From: Bradyrhizobium pachyrhizi
GTDB taxonomy: Bacteria; Pseudomonadota; Alphaproteobacteria; Rhizobiales; Xanthobacteraceae
Assembly (NCBI RefSeq): GCF_001189245.1
Contig: NZ_LFIQ01000119.1
Coordinates: forward strand, 322,575 to 386,574
Reading direction: 5' to 3'
DNA length: 64,000 nucleotides
This document shows positions 7,887 to 16,388 of this stretch, one piece after another (positions within the stretch are counted from its first letter, which is position 1; every line of letters begins with the position of its first letter). Under the pieces are notes generated by a model. That model worked only from the letters and a program-made list of their open reading frames with translations, was not told the origin of the DNA and ran no database searches. The position numbers were made by a program, and so were the translations under genes.

Positions 7887-9227
7887 ATGAGCAAACAACA
7901 GCTTTCCCTTAATCTCTTTATTTATCCCGGCGGCCATCACGAGGCGGCATGGCGCTACAAGGGGTCTGCGGCGGATCGCATCCTTGACGTCAGCTATTAC
8001 CAAGAGCTGGCGCAACGCGCCGAAGCGCAGAAATTCGACGCGATCTTCTTCGCCGACGGCCCCGCGCTCGCTGACAATGTTCGCTACGCACAACGCTTCC
8101 GGTTCGAGCCGATCACCTGGCTGGCCGCGATCGCCGTCGCCACGAAACGGATCGGCCTGATCGCGACCGCGTCGACGACCTATACCGAGCCCTACAATCT
8201 GGCGCGCCTGTTCGCGTCACTCGATCACCTCAGCGGCGGCCGGGCCGGCTGGAACATCGTCACGACCAGCACGGCACAGGCGGCGCAGAACTTTGGCTTG
8301 TCCGAGCATCCACCTCACCACGAACGCTACGAGCGGGCGCGGGAATATATCGATGTCATCACGCGGCTGTGGGACAGCTGGGAAGACGACGCCGTGGTGA
8401 ACGATCCCGCATCCGGCATTTTCGCCGATATGGGAAAGATCCATCCGATCGATCACGTCGGAAAGCACTTCCGGGTGCGCGGCCCGCTCAACATCTCGCG
8501 GACGCCGCAGGGACGGCCGGTCTATGTCCAGGCGGGTTCGTCTGATGACGGACGCGCCTTTGCCGCGCGCTATGCCGAAGCGATCTTCACCGCGCATCAG
8601 ACGCTGGCGAGCGCCCAGGAGTTCTATGCGGACATCAAGCGGCAGGCGCGCGCCTTCGACCGCAGCCCCGATCAGGTCAGGATCCTGCCGGGCATCAGTC
8701 CGTTCATCGCTAGCACGCAGGCCGAAGCCGACCTGTTGCAGGACGAGTTCAACGAGCTGATCCAGCCGGAATACTCGTTGACCCAACTTCGCCAGATGAT
8801 CGGGCTCGACCTCTCCGGCTTCGACCTCGACGGTCCCTTTCCGCGCCACCTGATCGACACCGGCAGCGCCCGCGGGGTCGCCAGCCGTTTCAAGCTCGTG
8901 GTCGACATCGTCGATCGCGAGCAGCCGACGATCCGCCAGCTCGTGCAGCGTCTCGCCGGGGCGCGCGGCCACTGGGTGATCGTGGGCCCGCCGGAGAAGA
9001 TCGCCGACAACATCCAGACCTGGTTCGAGAATGGCGCGGCCGACGGCTTCAACGTGATGCCGCCCTGGCTACCCGGCGGGTTCGATATCTTCGCCGAGCA
9101 AGTCGTGCCGATCCTGCGCAAGCGCGGCCTGTTCCGCGACGAGTACAGCGGCACGACGCTGCGCGACCATTACCAACTGAGCCGGCCGCAAAGCGTGTTT
9201 TCCGGATCGATCAAGGCGATCGCCTGA
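7887..9227 (+). CDS. NtaA/SnaA/DszA-family flavin-dependent monooxygenase
   Basis: A 446-residue luciferase-like oxygenase that uses FMNH2 from a separate reductase. The family pattern is clear: LNLFIYPGGHHEAAWR near the N-terminus, KFDAIFFADGPAL, the core SGGRAGWNIVTTSTAQAAQNFG, and TPQGRPVYVQAGSSDDGRAFAARYAEAIFT. Known members oxidise nitrilotriacetate, dibenzothiophene sulfone and other organosulfur or chelating compounds. It is followed 71 bases later by a MetQ/NlpA-like binding protein on the same strand. The flavin reductase at 40-612 is a likely electron supplier. Family is certain, substrate unknown. Confidence 0.93.
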   Translation: MSKQQLSLNLFIYPGGHHEAAWRYKGSAADRILDVSYYQELAQRAEAQKFDAIFFADGPALADNVRYAQRFRFEPITWLAAIAVATKRIGLIATASTTYTEPYNLARLFASLDHLSGGRAGWNIVTTSTAQAAQNFGLSEHPPHHERYERAREYIDVITRLWDSWEDDAVVNDPASGIFADMGKIHPIDHVGKHFRVRGPLNISRTPQGRPVYVQAGSSDDGRAFAARYAEAIFTAHQTLASAQEFYADIKRQARAFDRSPDQVRILPGISPFIASTQAEADLLQDEFNELIQPEYSLTQLRQMIGLDLSGFDLDGPFPRHLIDTGSARGVASRFKLVVDIVDREQPTIRQLVQRLAGARGHWVIVGPPEKIADNIQTWFENGAADGFNVMPPWLPGGFDIFAEQVVPILRKRGLFRDEYSGTTLRDHYQLSRPQSVFSGSIKAIA

Positions 9228-9298
9228 CGTGATCGAAACCGCCGACCCCGCGTCAGCCGGATCGCTATTTGCCCACAGCCCAAGGATTTGAGAATTCA

Positions 9299-10120
9299 AT
9301 GACCACTGCGCGCGTCCTGTTCCTTTCGACCCTGCTCATTCTCGGTGCTCTTACCGGCGCCGCCCTGCACGCGGAGACATCAGCCAAATCCGATCTGAAA
9401 GTCGGCTTCGTGCCGGGCCCCTACATCGACGAATTCAAGGTTGGCGTCGCGCCGGAACTCGAGAAGAAGGGCTACCGTGTCCGCTATGTCGAGTTTTCGA
9501 CCGGGCTGGAAGCCAATAATGCAGTGTTCAAGGGCGAGATCGACGCCAACGTCATGCAGCACACGATCTTCCTGAACTCGTACAACGAGCGGCAGCAAAC
9601 CGACCTCGTCGGCATCGTCCACGTCCCGACGCCCCCGATGGCGCTTTACTCGAAGAAGCACCCGGTCGGCTCGCCGATCAAGCCCGGCTCGACCGTGGCC
9701 GTGCCCAACGATCCCGTCAATCTGCAGCGCGCGCTCTGGATCCTGCGCGATCTCGGCCTCGTCGAGATTCGCGACTCCAAGCCGGTCGATGTCAGCGAAC
9801 TCGACGTGATCAAGAACCCCGGCGGCATCAAGATCGTGCCGCTGGAAGCGGCACAGGCGCCGCGCGCGCTCGATGACGTTGATTTCGCCGCCATCCAGGG
9901 CAACTTCGCGATCTACAGCGGCTTGAAGCTGACCAATGCATTTGCCCTGGAGAAGATGACGACGCCCTATATCAATGTGGTCGCGGTGAAGCAGGCCAAT
10001 GCAGGCTCGCCGTGGGCGCAGGACATCGTCGCCGGCTACAAATCACAGACGTTCAAGACCACGATCCTCTCCGACCGCTTCTATGACGGGTTTACCTTGC
10101 CGGATTACCTGAAGCGCTAG
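9299..10120 (+). CDS. MetQ/NlpA-family ABC transporter substrate-binding protein
   Basis: A 273-residue periplasmic protein with a signal peptide (VLFLSTLLILGALTGAALHA) and the NlpA/lipoprotein-9 fold: LKVGFVPGPYIDEF, then EGRGFxVxYVEFS-like text, NVMQHTIFLNSYN and VAVPNDPVNLQRALWILRDLGL. No lipobox Cys is present, so it is probably soluble rather than lipid-anchored. MetQ binds methionine, but family members near flavin monooxygenases often bind other sulfur compounds. No MetN ATPase or MetI permease gene is adjacent. I use the ATG at 9299; the frame could begin at a TTG 30 bases earlier. Its stop shares the bases CTAG with the stop of the convergent SDR gene. Confidence 0.88.
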   Translation: MTTARVLFLSTLLILGALTGAALHAETSAKSDLKVGFVPGPYIDEFKVGVAPELEKKGYRVRYVEFSTGLEANNAVFKGEIDANVMQHTIFLNSYNERQQTDLVGIVHVPTPPMALYSKKHPVGSPIKPGSTVAVPNDPVNLQRALWILRDLGLVEIRDSKPVDVSELDVIKNPGGIKIVPLEAAQAPRALDDVDFAAIQGNFAIYSGLKLTNAFALEKMTTPYINVVAVKQANAGSPWAQDIVAGYKSQTFKTTILSDRFYDGFTLPDYLKR

Positions 10121-10875
10121 ACCCAGCCACCATCCACGATATGGCTCTGGTTGGTGCAGGCACCGCTGTCATCGGCGGCAAAGAACAGCACGACACGGGC
10201 GATGTCATCAGGCACGAGTTTGCGCTTGAGGCATTGGCGCTGCATCAGCTCGGCCACGCCTTCAGACGTCAACCACAGATCCTGCTGCCGCTGGGTCATG
10301 ATCCATCCGGGCAGGATGGAATTGACCCGTATGTTGTGCGGCCCGAGATCGCGGGCCAGCGCCCGGGTGAGGCCCTGAACGGCTGATTTGGCCGTTGTGT
10401 AGCAGGGCATGTTGCCCTGGCCGATCACCCAGCTCACCGAGCCGATGTTGACGATCGAACCGCCCCCTGCCTGCTTCATGTCCGGCGCGACCGCCTGGGC
10501 GCTGAAGAACTGGTGTTTCAGGTTGACGGCGATCCGCTCGTCCCAGAATTCCGGTGTGACATCCTCGATCGCGTGACGGTCGTCGCGGGCCGCATTGTTG
10601 ACCAGGATGGTGACCGGCCCGAGCGCCTCGCGGATGCCGGCGACTGCGCGCCGCAGCGCGCCGATGTCGCGCAGATCGGCATGTTCGAAGTGCACGCGGG
10701 CTTGTGCCCCGAGATCGGACAGCAGCTGCTCCGACGACGCCAGATCGATATCGATGAATCCGACCCGCGCGCCCTGGCCGATGAACCGGCGGACGATCGC
10801 CTCGCCGATGCCGGAACCGCCGCCGGTGACCAGTACGGTCCGGTCCTTGAGACTTGGATAGATGGCGCCCTGCAT
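10117..10875 (-). CDS. SDR-family NAD(P)-dependent dehydrogenase
   Basis: A 252-residue classical short-chain dehydrogenase. The cofactor motif TGGGSGIGEAIVRRF, the structural NNAARD and the catalytic CYTTAKSAVQGL (Tyr-x3-Lys) with an upstream Ser in NIGSVSWV are all present. The C-terminus reads TNQSHIVDGGWV. The ATG at 10875 lies six bases after GAGAGG; another ATG six bases upstream is too close to that site. It follows the ROK repressor gene by 81 bases on the same strand, so it is probably a sugar or polyol dehydrogenase of the sugar-uptake locus. The exact substrate is unknown. Confidence 0.88.
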   Translation of the reverse strand: MQGAIYPSLKDRTVLVTGGGSGIGEAIVRRFIGQGARVGFIDIDLASSEQLLSDLGAQARVHFEHADLRDIGALRRAVAGIREALGPVTILVNNAARDDRHAIEDVTPEFWDERIAVNLKHQFFSAQAVAPDMKQAGGGSIVNIGSVSWVIGQGNMPCYTTAKSAVQGLTRALARDLGPHNIRVNSILPGWIMTQRQQDLWLTSEGVAELMQRQCLKRKLVPDDIARVVLFFAADDSGACTNQSHIVDGGWV

Positions 10876-10956
10876 TGGCATCCTCTCGATTTTGGCGCCT
10901 GAAGGGCGTCGGTTGCGTTGCTGCGGCTCAGGCAAGAGGGCCACAGATTCCGAAGT

Positions 10957-12222
10957 TCACTCGGTTGTCTCCATGAGGCTGCGGTCCACGACCCGCAGCG
11001 TCCGCCGCACCATGCCGTCGACGATGGTCGCCGACTCGCTTGGACGCACATATATCGCCGTGGACTTGAGCAGCCACGGCAGCACCGCCTGGTCGAGCCT
11101 CTCCTCATAGGCACTGCGCATCATGTCGAATGCCTGCAGGCCAGGACCTGCGAGGATGACATGATGCGGGCGCAGCACCGATATCGTCGTGGCGACCGCT
11201 TCGGCAAGCGCGTGGCCCGCCTGCTGGAACAAGTGCTCGAGACGGGAATCGCCGCTCCGTGCCCGATCGCGTAGCAGAGCCATCTGCGCCTCGGACGGCT
11301 GCTGCGACGCCGCCGGCGGCAGGTCGAGAAAGGTGCGGGCATCGCGGTAAAGCGCATAATCGGCAAGATGGGCCTCGATGCAGCCGCGCTGACCGCAGCG
11401 GCATTGCGGGCCGTTCAGCGCCAACTTGACATGACCGATCTCACTGCCCGCGCCGGCACCCCAGCGCGCTTCACCGTCGACAATGATGCCCATGCCGACG
11501 CCGTGGCCCACCATGATCGTGGCCGTGAGGCCCTGCGCCAGTGCCGGTTCGGCGGCAGCGAGGGACAGCGCGACCGCGACCGCGTCGTTCGCCATCACGA
11601 CCTCGGCACCGAACGCCTGGCGGATCGGCTTGGCAAGATCGACGTCGGTGATCGACAGCGCCGGGCTCCACAGATGCCGGCCGGTATCGCCGTCGACGAT
11701 GCCTTGCAGCGCTATTCCGATTCCGAGCAAGCGATGTCGCGGCGTGGCGGTCGCCTCAAGCATGGCGTCGATCTGTGCGATCACGAGCTCGCATAATGCG
11801 CTTGCATTGAGCGCGCGCGTCGCGAGTTCAAGTCGCGATTGCGCTAGGGCGGAGCCGCTGAAATCGGCGATCAGTGTCTCGACCAGATTCATGCGCAGCG
11901 AGACCGCGATGATGCGGCCAAATTCGGGATTCAGGGTCAGCAGGACTGCCGGCCGGCCGCGGCGACGGCCGCCATCCGTGTCCTCTTCGTCGGCGTCGTC
12001 GGGCCACAGCGTCGCCGCATCTGTCTCGGCTTCGCACAGCAGGTCTTCCGCCATCAGCTTCGACGTGATGGCCGAAATGGCGGGGAAGCTCAGGCCCGTG
12101 CTGCGTGCGAGCTCGACCCGCGGCAACGGCCCCTGGCGTCGCAGGACCTCGACGAGACGGCCGGGGTTCGATCCGCGGGCCAGGCTCGAAGCACGTCTCA
12201 ACGGCTCGGGCTGTTCGTTCAT
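10957..12222 (-). CDS. ROK-family transcriptional regulator
   Basis: A 421-residue repressor of the NagC/XylR type. An N-terminal winged helix (residues about 20-80, with PRVELARSTGLSFPAISAITSKL) is joined to a sugar-kinase-like ROK domain. Landmarks are ATIMVGHGVGMGIIVDGEARWGAGAGSEIGH and the zinc motif CRCGQRGCIEAH. Between the two domains is an acidic insert (DDADEEDTDGGRRRG). It is divergent from the sugar ABC genes and shares their promoter region, the usual arrangement for a local sugar-responsive repressor. I use the ATG at 12222; a TTG at 12258 is possible but has no better ribosome site. Confidence 0.9.
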   Translation of the reverse strand: MNEQPEPLRRASSLARGSNPGRLVEVLRRQGPLPRVELARSTGLSFPAISAITSKLMAEDLLCEAETDAATLWPDDADEEDTDGGRRRGRPAVLLTLNPEFGRIIAVSLRMNLVETLIADFSGSALAQSRLELATRALNASALCELVIAQIDAMLEATATPRHRLLGIGIALQGIVDGDTGRHLWSPALSITDVDLAKPIRQAFGAEVVMANDAVAVALSLAAAEPALAQGLTATIMVGHGVGMGIIVDGEARWGAGAGSEIGHVKLALNGPQCRCGQRGCIEAHLADYALYRDARTFLDLPPAASQQPSEAQMALLRDRARSGDSRLEHLFQQAGHALAEAVATTISVLRPHHVILAGPGLQAFDMMRSAYEERLDQAVLPWLLKSTAIYVRPSESATIVDGMVRRTLRVVDRSLMETTE

Positions 12223-12354
12223 ATTGCGTTTTTTAATTCTCTTGATGAAATTATTCAACGCAGGCTACTCGTTTGCGGGTCAAAAAGCGCGGATAGCGAC
12301 TGAAATACGTCACTCCTATACTGTTATTGGCTGAAGATGTGATCATTAACATCC

Positions 12355-12399
12355 TTGACTGGACATTTTGTCGCGCTAATTTATTCGTTACGTGAATAA
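12355..12399 (+). promoter_or_regulatory. Predicted promoter and ROK operator of the sugar transport genes
   Basis: TTGACT at 12355-12360 is followed after 16 bases by TAATTT at 12377-12382. An inverted repeat, TTATTC at 12381-12386 and GAATAA at 12394-12399, overlaps the -10 and start region. A lone TTATTC at 12251-12256 near the ROK leader may be a second half-site. A palindrome here fits repression by the divergent ROK protein; binding is inferred. Confidence 0.5.
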
Positions 12400-12463
12400 A
12401 ATAAGGCGTGAAAAGCGCCGAGCGTGAAATCCCCTCACCGGGGGTGTCGACAGGGAGGTGCAT

Positions 12464-13429
12464 ATGAATGTCTCAACCAGAAAATTGATCGTGCCGCTCT
12501 TGGCGGGCGCAGCCGCGTTCGCCATGGCGACGGGGGTAGCACAGGCACAGCAGAAAAAGACCATTGCGCTGGTGACCAATGTCGCGGCCGACTTCTGGAC
12601 CATCGCGGGCCGCGGGCTTGAGAAGGCGCAGAAGGAGCACCCGGACTACAATATCGAATTGATCGTCACCAATGAAGGGACGGCGGCCGGCCAGCGGCGC
12701 GAACTGGACGATCTGCTGGTGCGCGGCGTCGCCGGTATCTCGATCTCGGTCGACGATGCACCGCATGCAACCGAAGAACTCAACAAGGTTGCGGCCAAGA
12801 CCGTGCTAATCACCACGGACAGTGACGCGCCGCAGAGCAATCGCCTCGCCTATATCGGCACCGACAACGTCGCGGCAGGGCGGCAGGCCGGCGAGGAGAT
12901 CAAGAAGGCGCTGCCGAACGGCGGCAAGATCGCGCTGTTCGTCGGAACGATGGACGCCGACAACGCCCGCGAGCGGGTGCAGGGCATCAAGGAAGCGATC
13001 GCCGGCACCAAGGTCGAACTGGTCGACGTGTTCACCGACCAGGTGGACTTCGCCAAGGCCAAGGCGAACATGGAGAACGTGCTCGTCAAATATCCCGACA
13101 TCGCGCTGCTGTCCGGCCTGTGGAGCTACGAGACGCCGCTGATTTATGACGCGGTGAAGGCCGCAGGCAAGGCCGGCAAGGTGAAGATCGTCGGCTTCGA
13201 CGAGGATCAGCGGACGCTGCGCGGCATTTCCGACGGCACGATCGAATCCACGGTCGTGCAGCAGCCCTACGAGTTCGGCTATCTCTCCGCCACCAACATC
13301 ATCAAGACGCTGAACGGCGACAAGTCCTGGATTCCGAAGGACAGCAAGCTGATCGTGCCGACCGAGGTGATCAGCAAGACCAACGTCGCGGAGTTCGCCG
13401 CACATCTGAAGGAACTGCTCAAGAAGTAA
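12464..13429 (+). CDS. Sugar ABC transporter substrate-binding protein (RbsB-like)
   Basis: A 321-residue periplasmic sugar-binding protein. The signal peptide is VPLLAGAAAFAMATGVAQA, cleaved before QQKKTIALVTN. The mature part has the type I periplasmic fold typical of ribose/galactose-binding proteins: NVAADFWTIAGRGLEKA, RRELDDLLVRGVAGISIS, IGTDNVAAGRQAGEEI and VKIVGFDEDQRTLRGISDG. The ATG at 12464 has GGGAGG five bases upstream, a strong site. First of the three-gene transporter operon; the ligand is unknown. Confidence 0.93.
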   Translation: MNVSTRKLIVPLLAGAAAFAMATGVAQAQQKKTIALVTNVAADFWTIAGRGLEKAQKEHPDYNIELIVTNEGTAAGQRRELDDLLVRGVAGISISVDDAPHATEELNKVAAKTVLITTDSDAPQSNRLAYIGTDNVAAGRQAGEEIKKALPNGGKIALFVGTMDADNARERVQGIKEAIAGTKVELVDVFTDQVDFAKAKANMENVLVKYPDIALLSGLWSYETPLIYDAVKAAGKAGKVKIVGFDEDQRTLRGISDGTIESTVVQQPYEFGYLSATNIIKTLNGDKSWIPKDSKLIVPTEVISKTNVAEFAAHLKELLKK

Positions 13430-13443
13430 CTTCAGACGGCTTC

Positions 13444-13474
13444 AACGCCCGACCGACACAGGCCGCCGGGCGTT
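13444..13474 (+). terminator. Intercistronic stem-loop between binding-protein and ATPase genes
   Basis: AACGCCCG at 13444-13451 pairs with CGGGCGTT at 13467-13474 around a 15-base loop, directly after the binding-protein stop. There is no U-run, so it is more likely an RNA-stabilising or partial attenuating hairpin, which in such operons favours high expression of the binding protein over the membrane parts. Confidence 0.5.
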
Positions 13475-13493
13475 GTGCAGGAGGACATGCCGA

Positions 13494-15020
13494 ATGGCGG
13501 AAACGCTGCTGGAACTCAGCGGAATCAGCAAGACCTATCCCGGCGTCAAGGCGCTCGACGACGTTAATTTGCGCGTCAATCGCGGCGAGGTGCTGGGCCT
13601 GATCGGCGAGAACGGTGCCGGCAAATCGACGCTGATGCGCGTGCTCGCCGGCGTGATCGCGCCGAGCGCTGGCGTGATCCGCATCGGCGGCACCGAGCAC
13701 GCCCGGATGACGGTGACCGAGGCGATGCGATCTGGCATCGCCTTCGTGCACCAGGAACTGAACCTGTTCGAGAATCTCGACGTCGCGGCCAATGTCTTCA
13801 TCGGACGCGAGAAGCTGGCCGGCGGCCCGCTGAAGCTGGTGGACAATGCGCAGATGCACGCCCGCGTGATGCCGCTGCTGGAACGGCTGGGCGCCGATTT
13901 CATGCCGGGCACGCTGGTCGAGAATTTGTCGATCGCGGAGCGCCAGATGGTGGAGATCGCCAAGGCGCTCTCGATCGACGCCCGCGTTATCATCATGGAC
14001 GAACCGACCTCCAGCCTGACGATTTCGGAGACGGAACGGCTGCTCGAGGTGATTGCCGACCTGAAGACGCACGGCATCTCGGTGATTTATATCTCTCACC
14101 GGCTCGGCGAGATCATGAGCTGCGCCGATCGCGTCGTGGTACTGCGCGACGGGCGCACGGTGGGGGAATTGGCGCGCGACGAGCTCAGCCACGCCGCCAT
14201 GATCCGGCTGATGATCGGCCGCGACCTGAAGGCGCTGTATACACCGCCGTCCTGCACGCCGCAGCCGCCGGGCTGCGATGTCGCCGGCGTCGTGACCACT
14301 GCCTTTCCTGACCGGCAGATCAATCTGTCCGTGCTGCGCGGCGAGATCCTCGGCCTCGCCGGGCTCGTCGGCGCTGGCCGCACCTCGCTTGCCCGCGCGG
14401 TGTTCGGCGTCGATCCGCTGCTGGGCGGCGAGATCCGGATCGACAACGCCCCGGTCCGCGTCGCCTCGCCGCGTGACGCGATCAGGCAAGGAATCTACCT
14501 GGTGCCCGAGGATCGCAAGAAATCCGGCCTGGTGCTGGAACTGCCGATCCGGGAGAACGTGACGCTCGCGAGCCTGCTGGATCATGCGCGGATGTGGCTG
14601 GTCAACGGCGCGGCCGAGCGCAGAATCGCCGAAGACCAGGCCAGGCGGCTGTCCATCAAGGCGCCGAGCATCGACATCGAAGCCGTCACACTCTCCGGCG
14701 GCAACCAGCAAAAAGTGGTGCTGGGCAAGTGGCTCTCCATGCAGCCGCGCGTGATGTTCTTCGACGAGCCGACCCGCGGCATCGATGTCGGCGCCAAGAG
14801 CGAGATCTACGCGCTGATGCGCAGCCTCGCCGACCAGGGCGTCGCGATCGTGATGATCTCCTCGGACATGGAGGAAGTCATCGGCGTCTCCGACCGGGTG
14901 GCGGTGATGCATGAAGGCAGTGTCAGCGGCGTGATCGAGCGCGACCAGTTCAGCGAATACAACGTGTTGAGACTGGCGGTCGGCCAAGCACTCGAAACCA
15001 TGGAGGCCGCTGCGCCATGA
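13494..15020 (+). CDS. Sugar ABC transporter ATP-binding protein (RbsA/MglA-like, two NBDs)
   Basis: A 508-residue ATPase with two nucleotide-binding domains, as usual for CUT2 sugar importers. The first half has Walker A GENGAGKST, a signature SIAERQMVEIAKAL and Walker B VIIMDEPTSSL. The second has a degenerate Walker A GLVGAGRTSLA, signature LSGGNQQKVVLGKWL and Walker B VMFFDEPTRGID; this asymmetry is normal for the family. The ATG at 13494 follows CAGGAGG. Its end overlaps the permease start. Confidence 0.94.
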   Translation: MAETLLELSGISKTYPGVKALDDVNLRVNRGEVLGLIGENGAGKSTLMRVLAGVIAPSAGVIRIGGTEHARMTVTEAMRSGIAFVHQELNLFENLDVAANVFIGREKLAGGPLKLVDNAQMHARVMPLLERLGADFMPGTLVENLSIAERQMVEIAKALSIDARVIIMDEPTSSLTISETERLLEVIADLKTHGISVIYISHRLGEIMSCADRVVVLRDGRTVGELARDELSHAAMIRLMIGRDLKALYTPPSCTPQPPGCDVAGVVTTAFPDRQINLSVLRGEILGLAGLVGAGRTSLARAVFGVDPLLGGEIRIDNAPVRVASPRDAIRQGIYLVPEDRKKSGLVLELPIRENVTLASLLDHARMWLVNGAAERRIAEDQARRLSIKAPSIDIEAVTLSGGNQQKVVLGKWLSMQPRVMFFDEPTRGIDVGAKSEIYALMRSLADQGVAIVMISSDMEEVIGVSDRVAVMHEGSVSGVIERDQFSEYNVLRLAVGQALETMEAAAP

Positions 15021-16078
15021 TGAAGAAGGAACTCGGCCTGTTCTTGCTGCTGGCGGTGATCTCCGCCATCACCGGCGCGATCAATCCGGCCTTCCTGTCG
15101 TTCGTGAATCTGCTGAACATGGCCAATCTGATCGGCCTGTTCGGTGTGTTCGCGCTGGGTGAAGGTCTCGTCATCATCACCGGCGGAATCGATCTTTCGC
15201 TCGGCTCGATGTTCGCGCTGCTCGGCGTCATCTTCATCGACCTGCTGACGACCTATCAGGTGCCCTGGCCGTTCGCGCTGCTGCTGGTCCTGATGGGCGG
15301 GCTTGCGCTGGGCGGCATCCAGGGCTTCCTGATCACGCGGCTGAAAATGCAGCCCTTCATCGTAACGCTGTGCGGCTTGCTGATCTATCGCGGCGCCGCG
15401 CGCTATTACACCAGCGATTCGACGCGCGGCTTCGGCTACGGCGACGAGGCGAGCACGCTGAGCAACATCGCCTCCGGTAATATTGCGGGCATCCCGAACA
15501 CCTTCATCTTCCTGATCATCCTTGCGCAGATCCTCGGCGTCCTGTTGCACCGCTCGGTCTACGGGCGCTGGCTTTATGCCGTGGGCAAGAACGAGGAAGC
15601 GGCGCGCTTCTCCGGCATCAACACCAATCTCGTGATCGCGACCGCCTATGTCATCAGCGGCGGGCTCGCCGGCGTCTCGACCGTGATGTTCGTGTTCTAC
15701 ACCAACTCGGTCTCTCCGAGCTCGTTCGGCAACTTCTACGAACTCTATGCGATCGCAGCAGCCGTCCTCGGCGGCTGCAGCTTGCGCGGCGGCGAGGGCT
15801 CCATTCTGGGCATCGTGCTCGGGACGGCGTTGCTGCAGGTGCTGCAGAACCTCGTGAACATCCTCGGCATTCCCAATTCGCTGAACTTCGCGGTGATGGG
15901 GACCGTGATCCTGATCGGTGTGCTGGCGGATCAGCAATTGCAGGCCCGTCGACGGCGCAAGGCCGCGCTCGCAGGCCTCGCCCGCACTGCGCCAAGACCG
16001 AAGGAAAGCACAATTCTGCAAGGCGCGGCTCCGCATAGCGCGGCTGCGTTGCCGACGACGACGGGCGATCAGGCATGA
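15017..16078 (+). CDS. Sugar ABC transporter permease (RbsC-like)
   Basis: A 353-residue CUT2-family inner-membrane permease with about eight to ten hydrophobic segments. Family landmarks are GLVIITGGIDLSLGSMFAL, FLITRLKMQPFIVTLCGLLIYRG, the coupling region YAVGKNEEAARFSGI and LGGCSLRGGEGSILGIVLG. The first ATG overlaps the ATPase stop in an ATGA. The C-terminus has a hydrophilic tail of about 50 residues rich in Arg and Ala after the last membrane span, longer than usual. With the binding protein and ATPase it forms a complete importer. Confidence 0.92.
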   Translation: MMKKELGLFLLLAVISAITGAINPAFLSFVNLLNMANLIGLFGVFALGEGLVIITGGIDLSLGSMFALLGVIFIDLLTTYQVPWPFALLLVLMGGLALGGIQGFLITRLKMQPFIVTLCGLLIYRGAARYYTSDSTRGFGYGDEASTLSNIASGNIAGIPNTFIFLIILAQILGVLLHRSVYGRWLYAVGKNEEAARFSGINTNLVIATAYVISGGLAGVSTVMFVFYTNSVSPSSFGNFYELYAIAAAVLGGCSLRGGEGSILGIVLGTALLQVLQNLVNILGIPNSLNFAVMGTVILIGVLADQQLQARRRRKAALAGLARTAPRPKESTILQGAAPHSAAALPTTTGDQA

Positions 16079-16388
16079 CAACTCGAAAAGGAAGGACCCG
16101 GACCGGGAATATGGTCGCGGCAGCTTGAGTAGAGGAACGAGGGGAAGGAGTTCGAGGCGCAAGATCAATCAAGCTCGCGGCGCTCGTATCCAGATTGGCG
16201 CGCAGGCCTGGCCCAGCTGAGCCGCAGGCAGACCCCTCGCCGCCGTCTTGAAGGGCTTTGCGCGCGCACGGATTCTATCTCTGGTTGAATGATCGATGCA
16301 CTGAAACGACCACGTTACCCGCTGAAGGGCTTTGGGCGGGAACGTGGCACAAAAATAGACAAAGCCGGGGACGCTGGGAGCGCAGAAA
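16079..16388. other. Intergenic region before the porin gene
   Basis: A 310-base gap between the permease and porin genes. A 12-base direct repeat, TGAAGGGCTTTG, occurs at 16249-16260 and 16323-16334. No clear terminator, small gene or RNA was recognised. A promoter for the porin probably lies here. Confidence 0.5.

Noticed and set aside
12431-12443. CCCC-TCACC-GGGG mini hairpin before the sugar-binding-protein gene
   Set aside because: Only four-base arms; too weak to call a riboswitch or attenuator.
13419-14987. Long antisense open frame (522 codons) opposite the sugar ATPase gene
   Set aside because: It mirrors a clear double-NBD ATPase, has His/Asp/Arg-rich low-complexity text and no ribosome site; typical of GC-rich third-position bias.
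14807-16168. Antisense open frame (453 codons) opposite the sugar permease gene
   Set aside because: Composition is Gln/Arg/His-rich without folded-domain character, and the plus-strand permease is unambiguous.
16249-16334. 12-bp direct repeat TGAAGGGCTTTG before the porin gene
   Set aside because: Short and with no dyad or promoter relation; could be chance, so mentioned only in the gap description.
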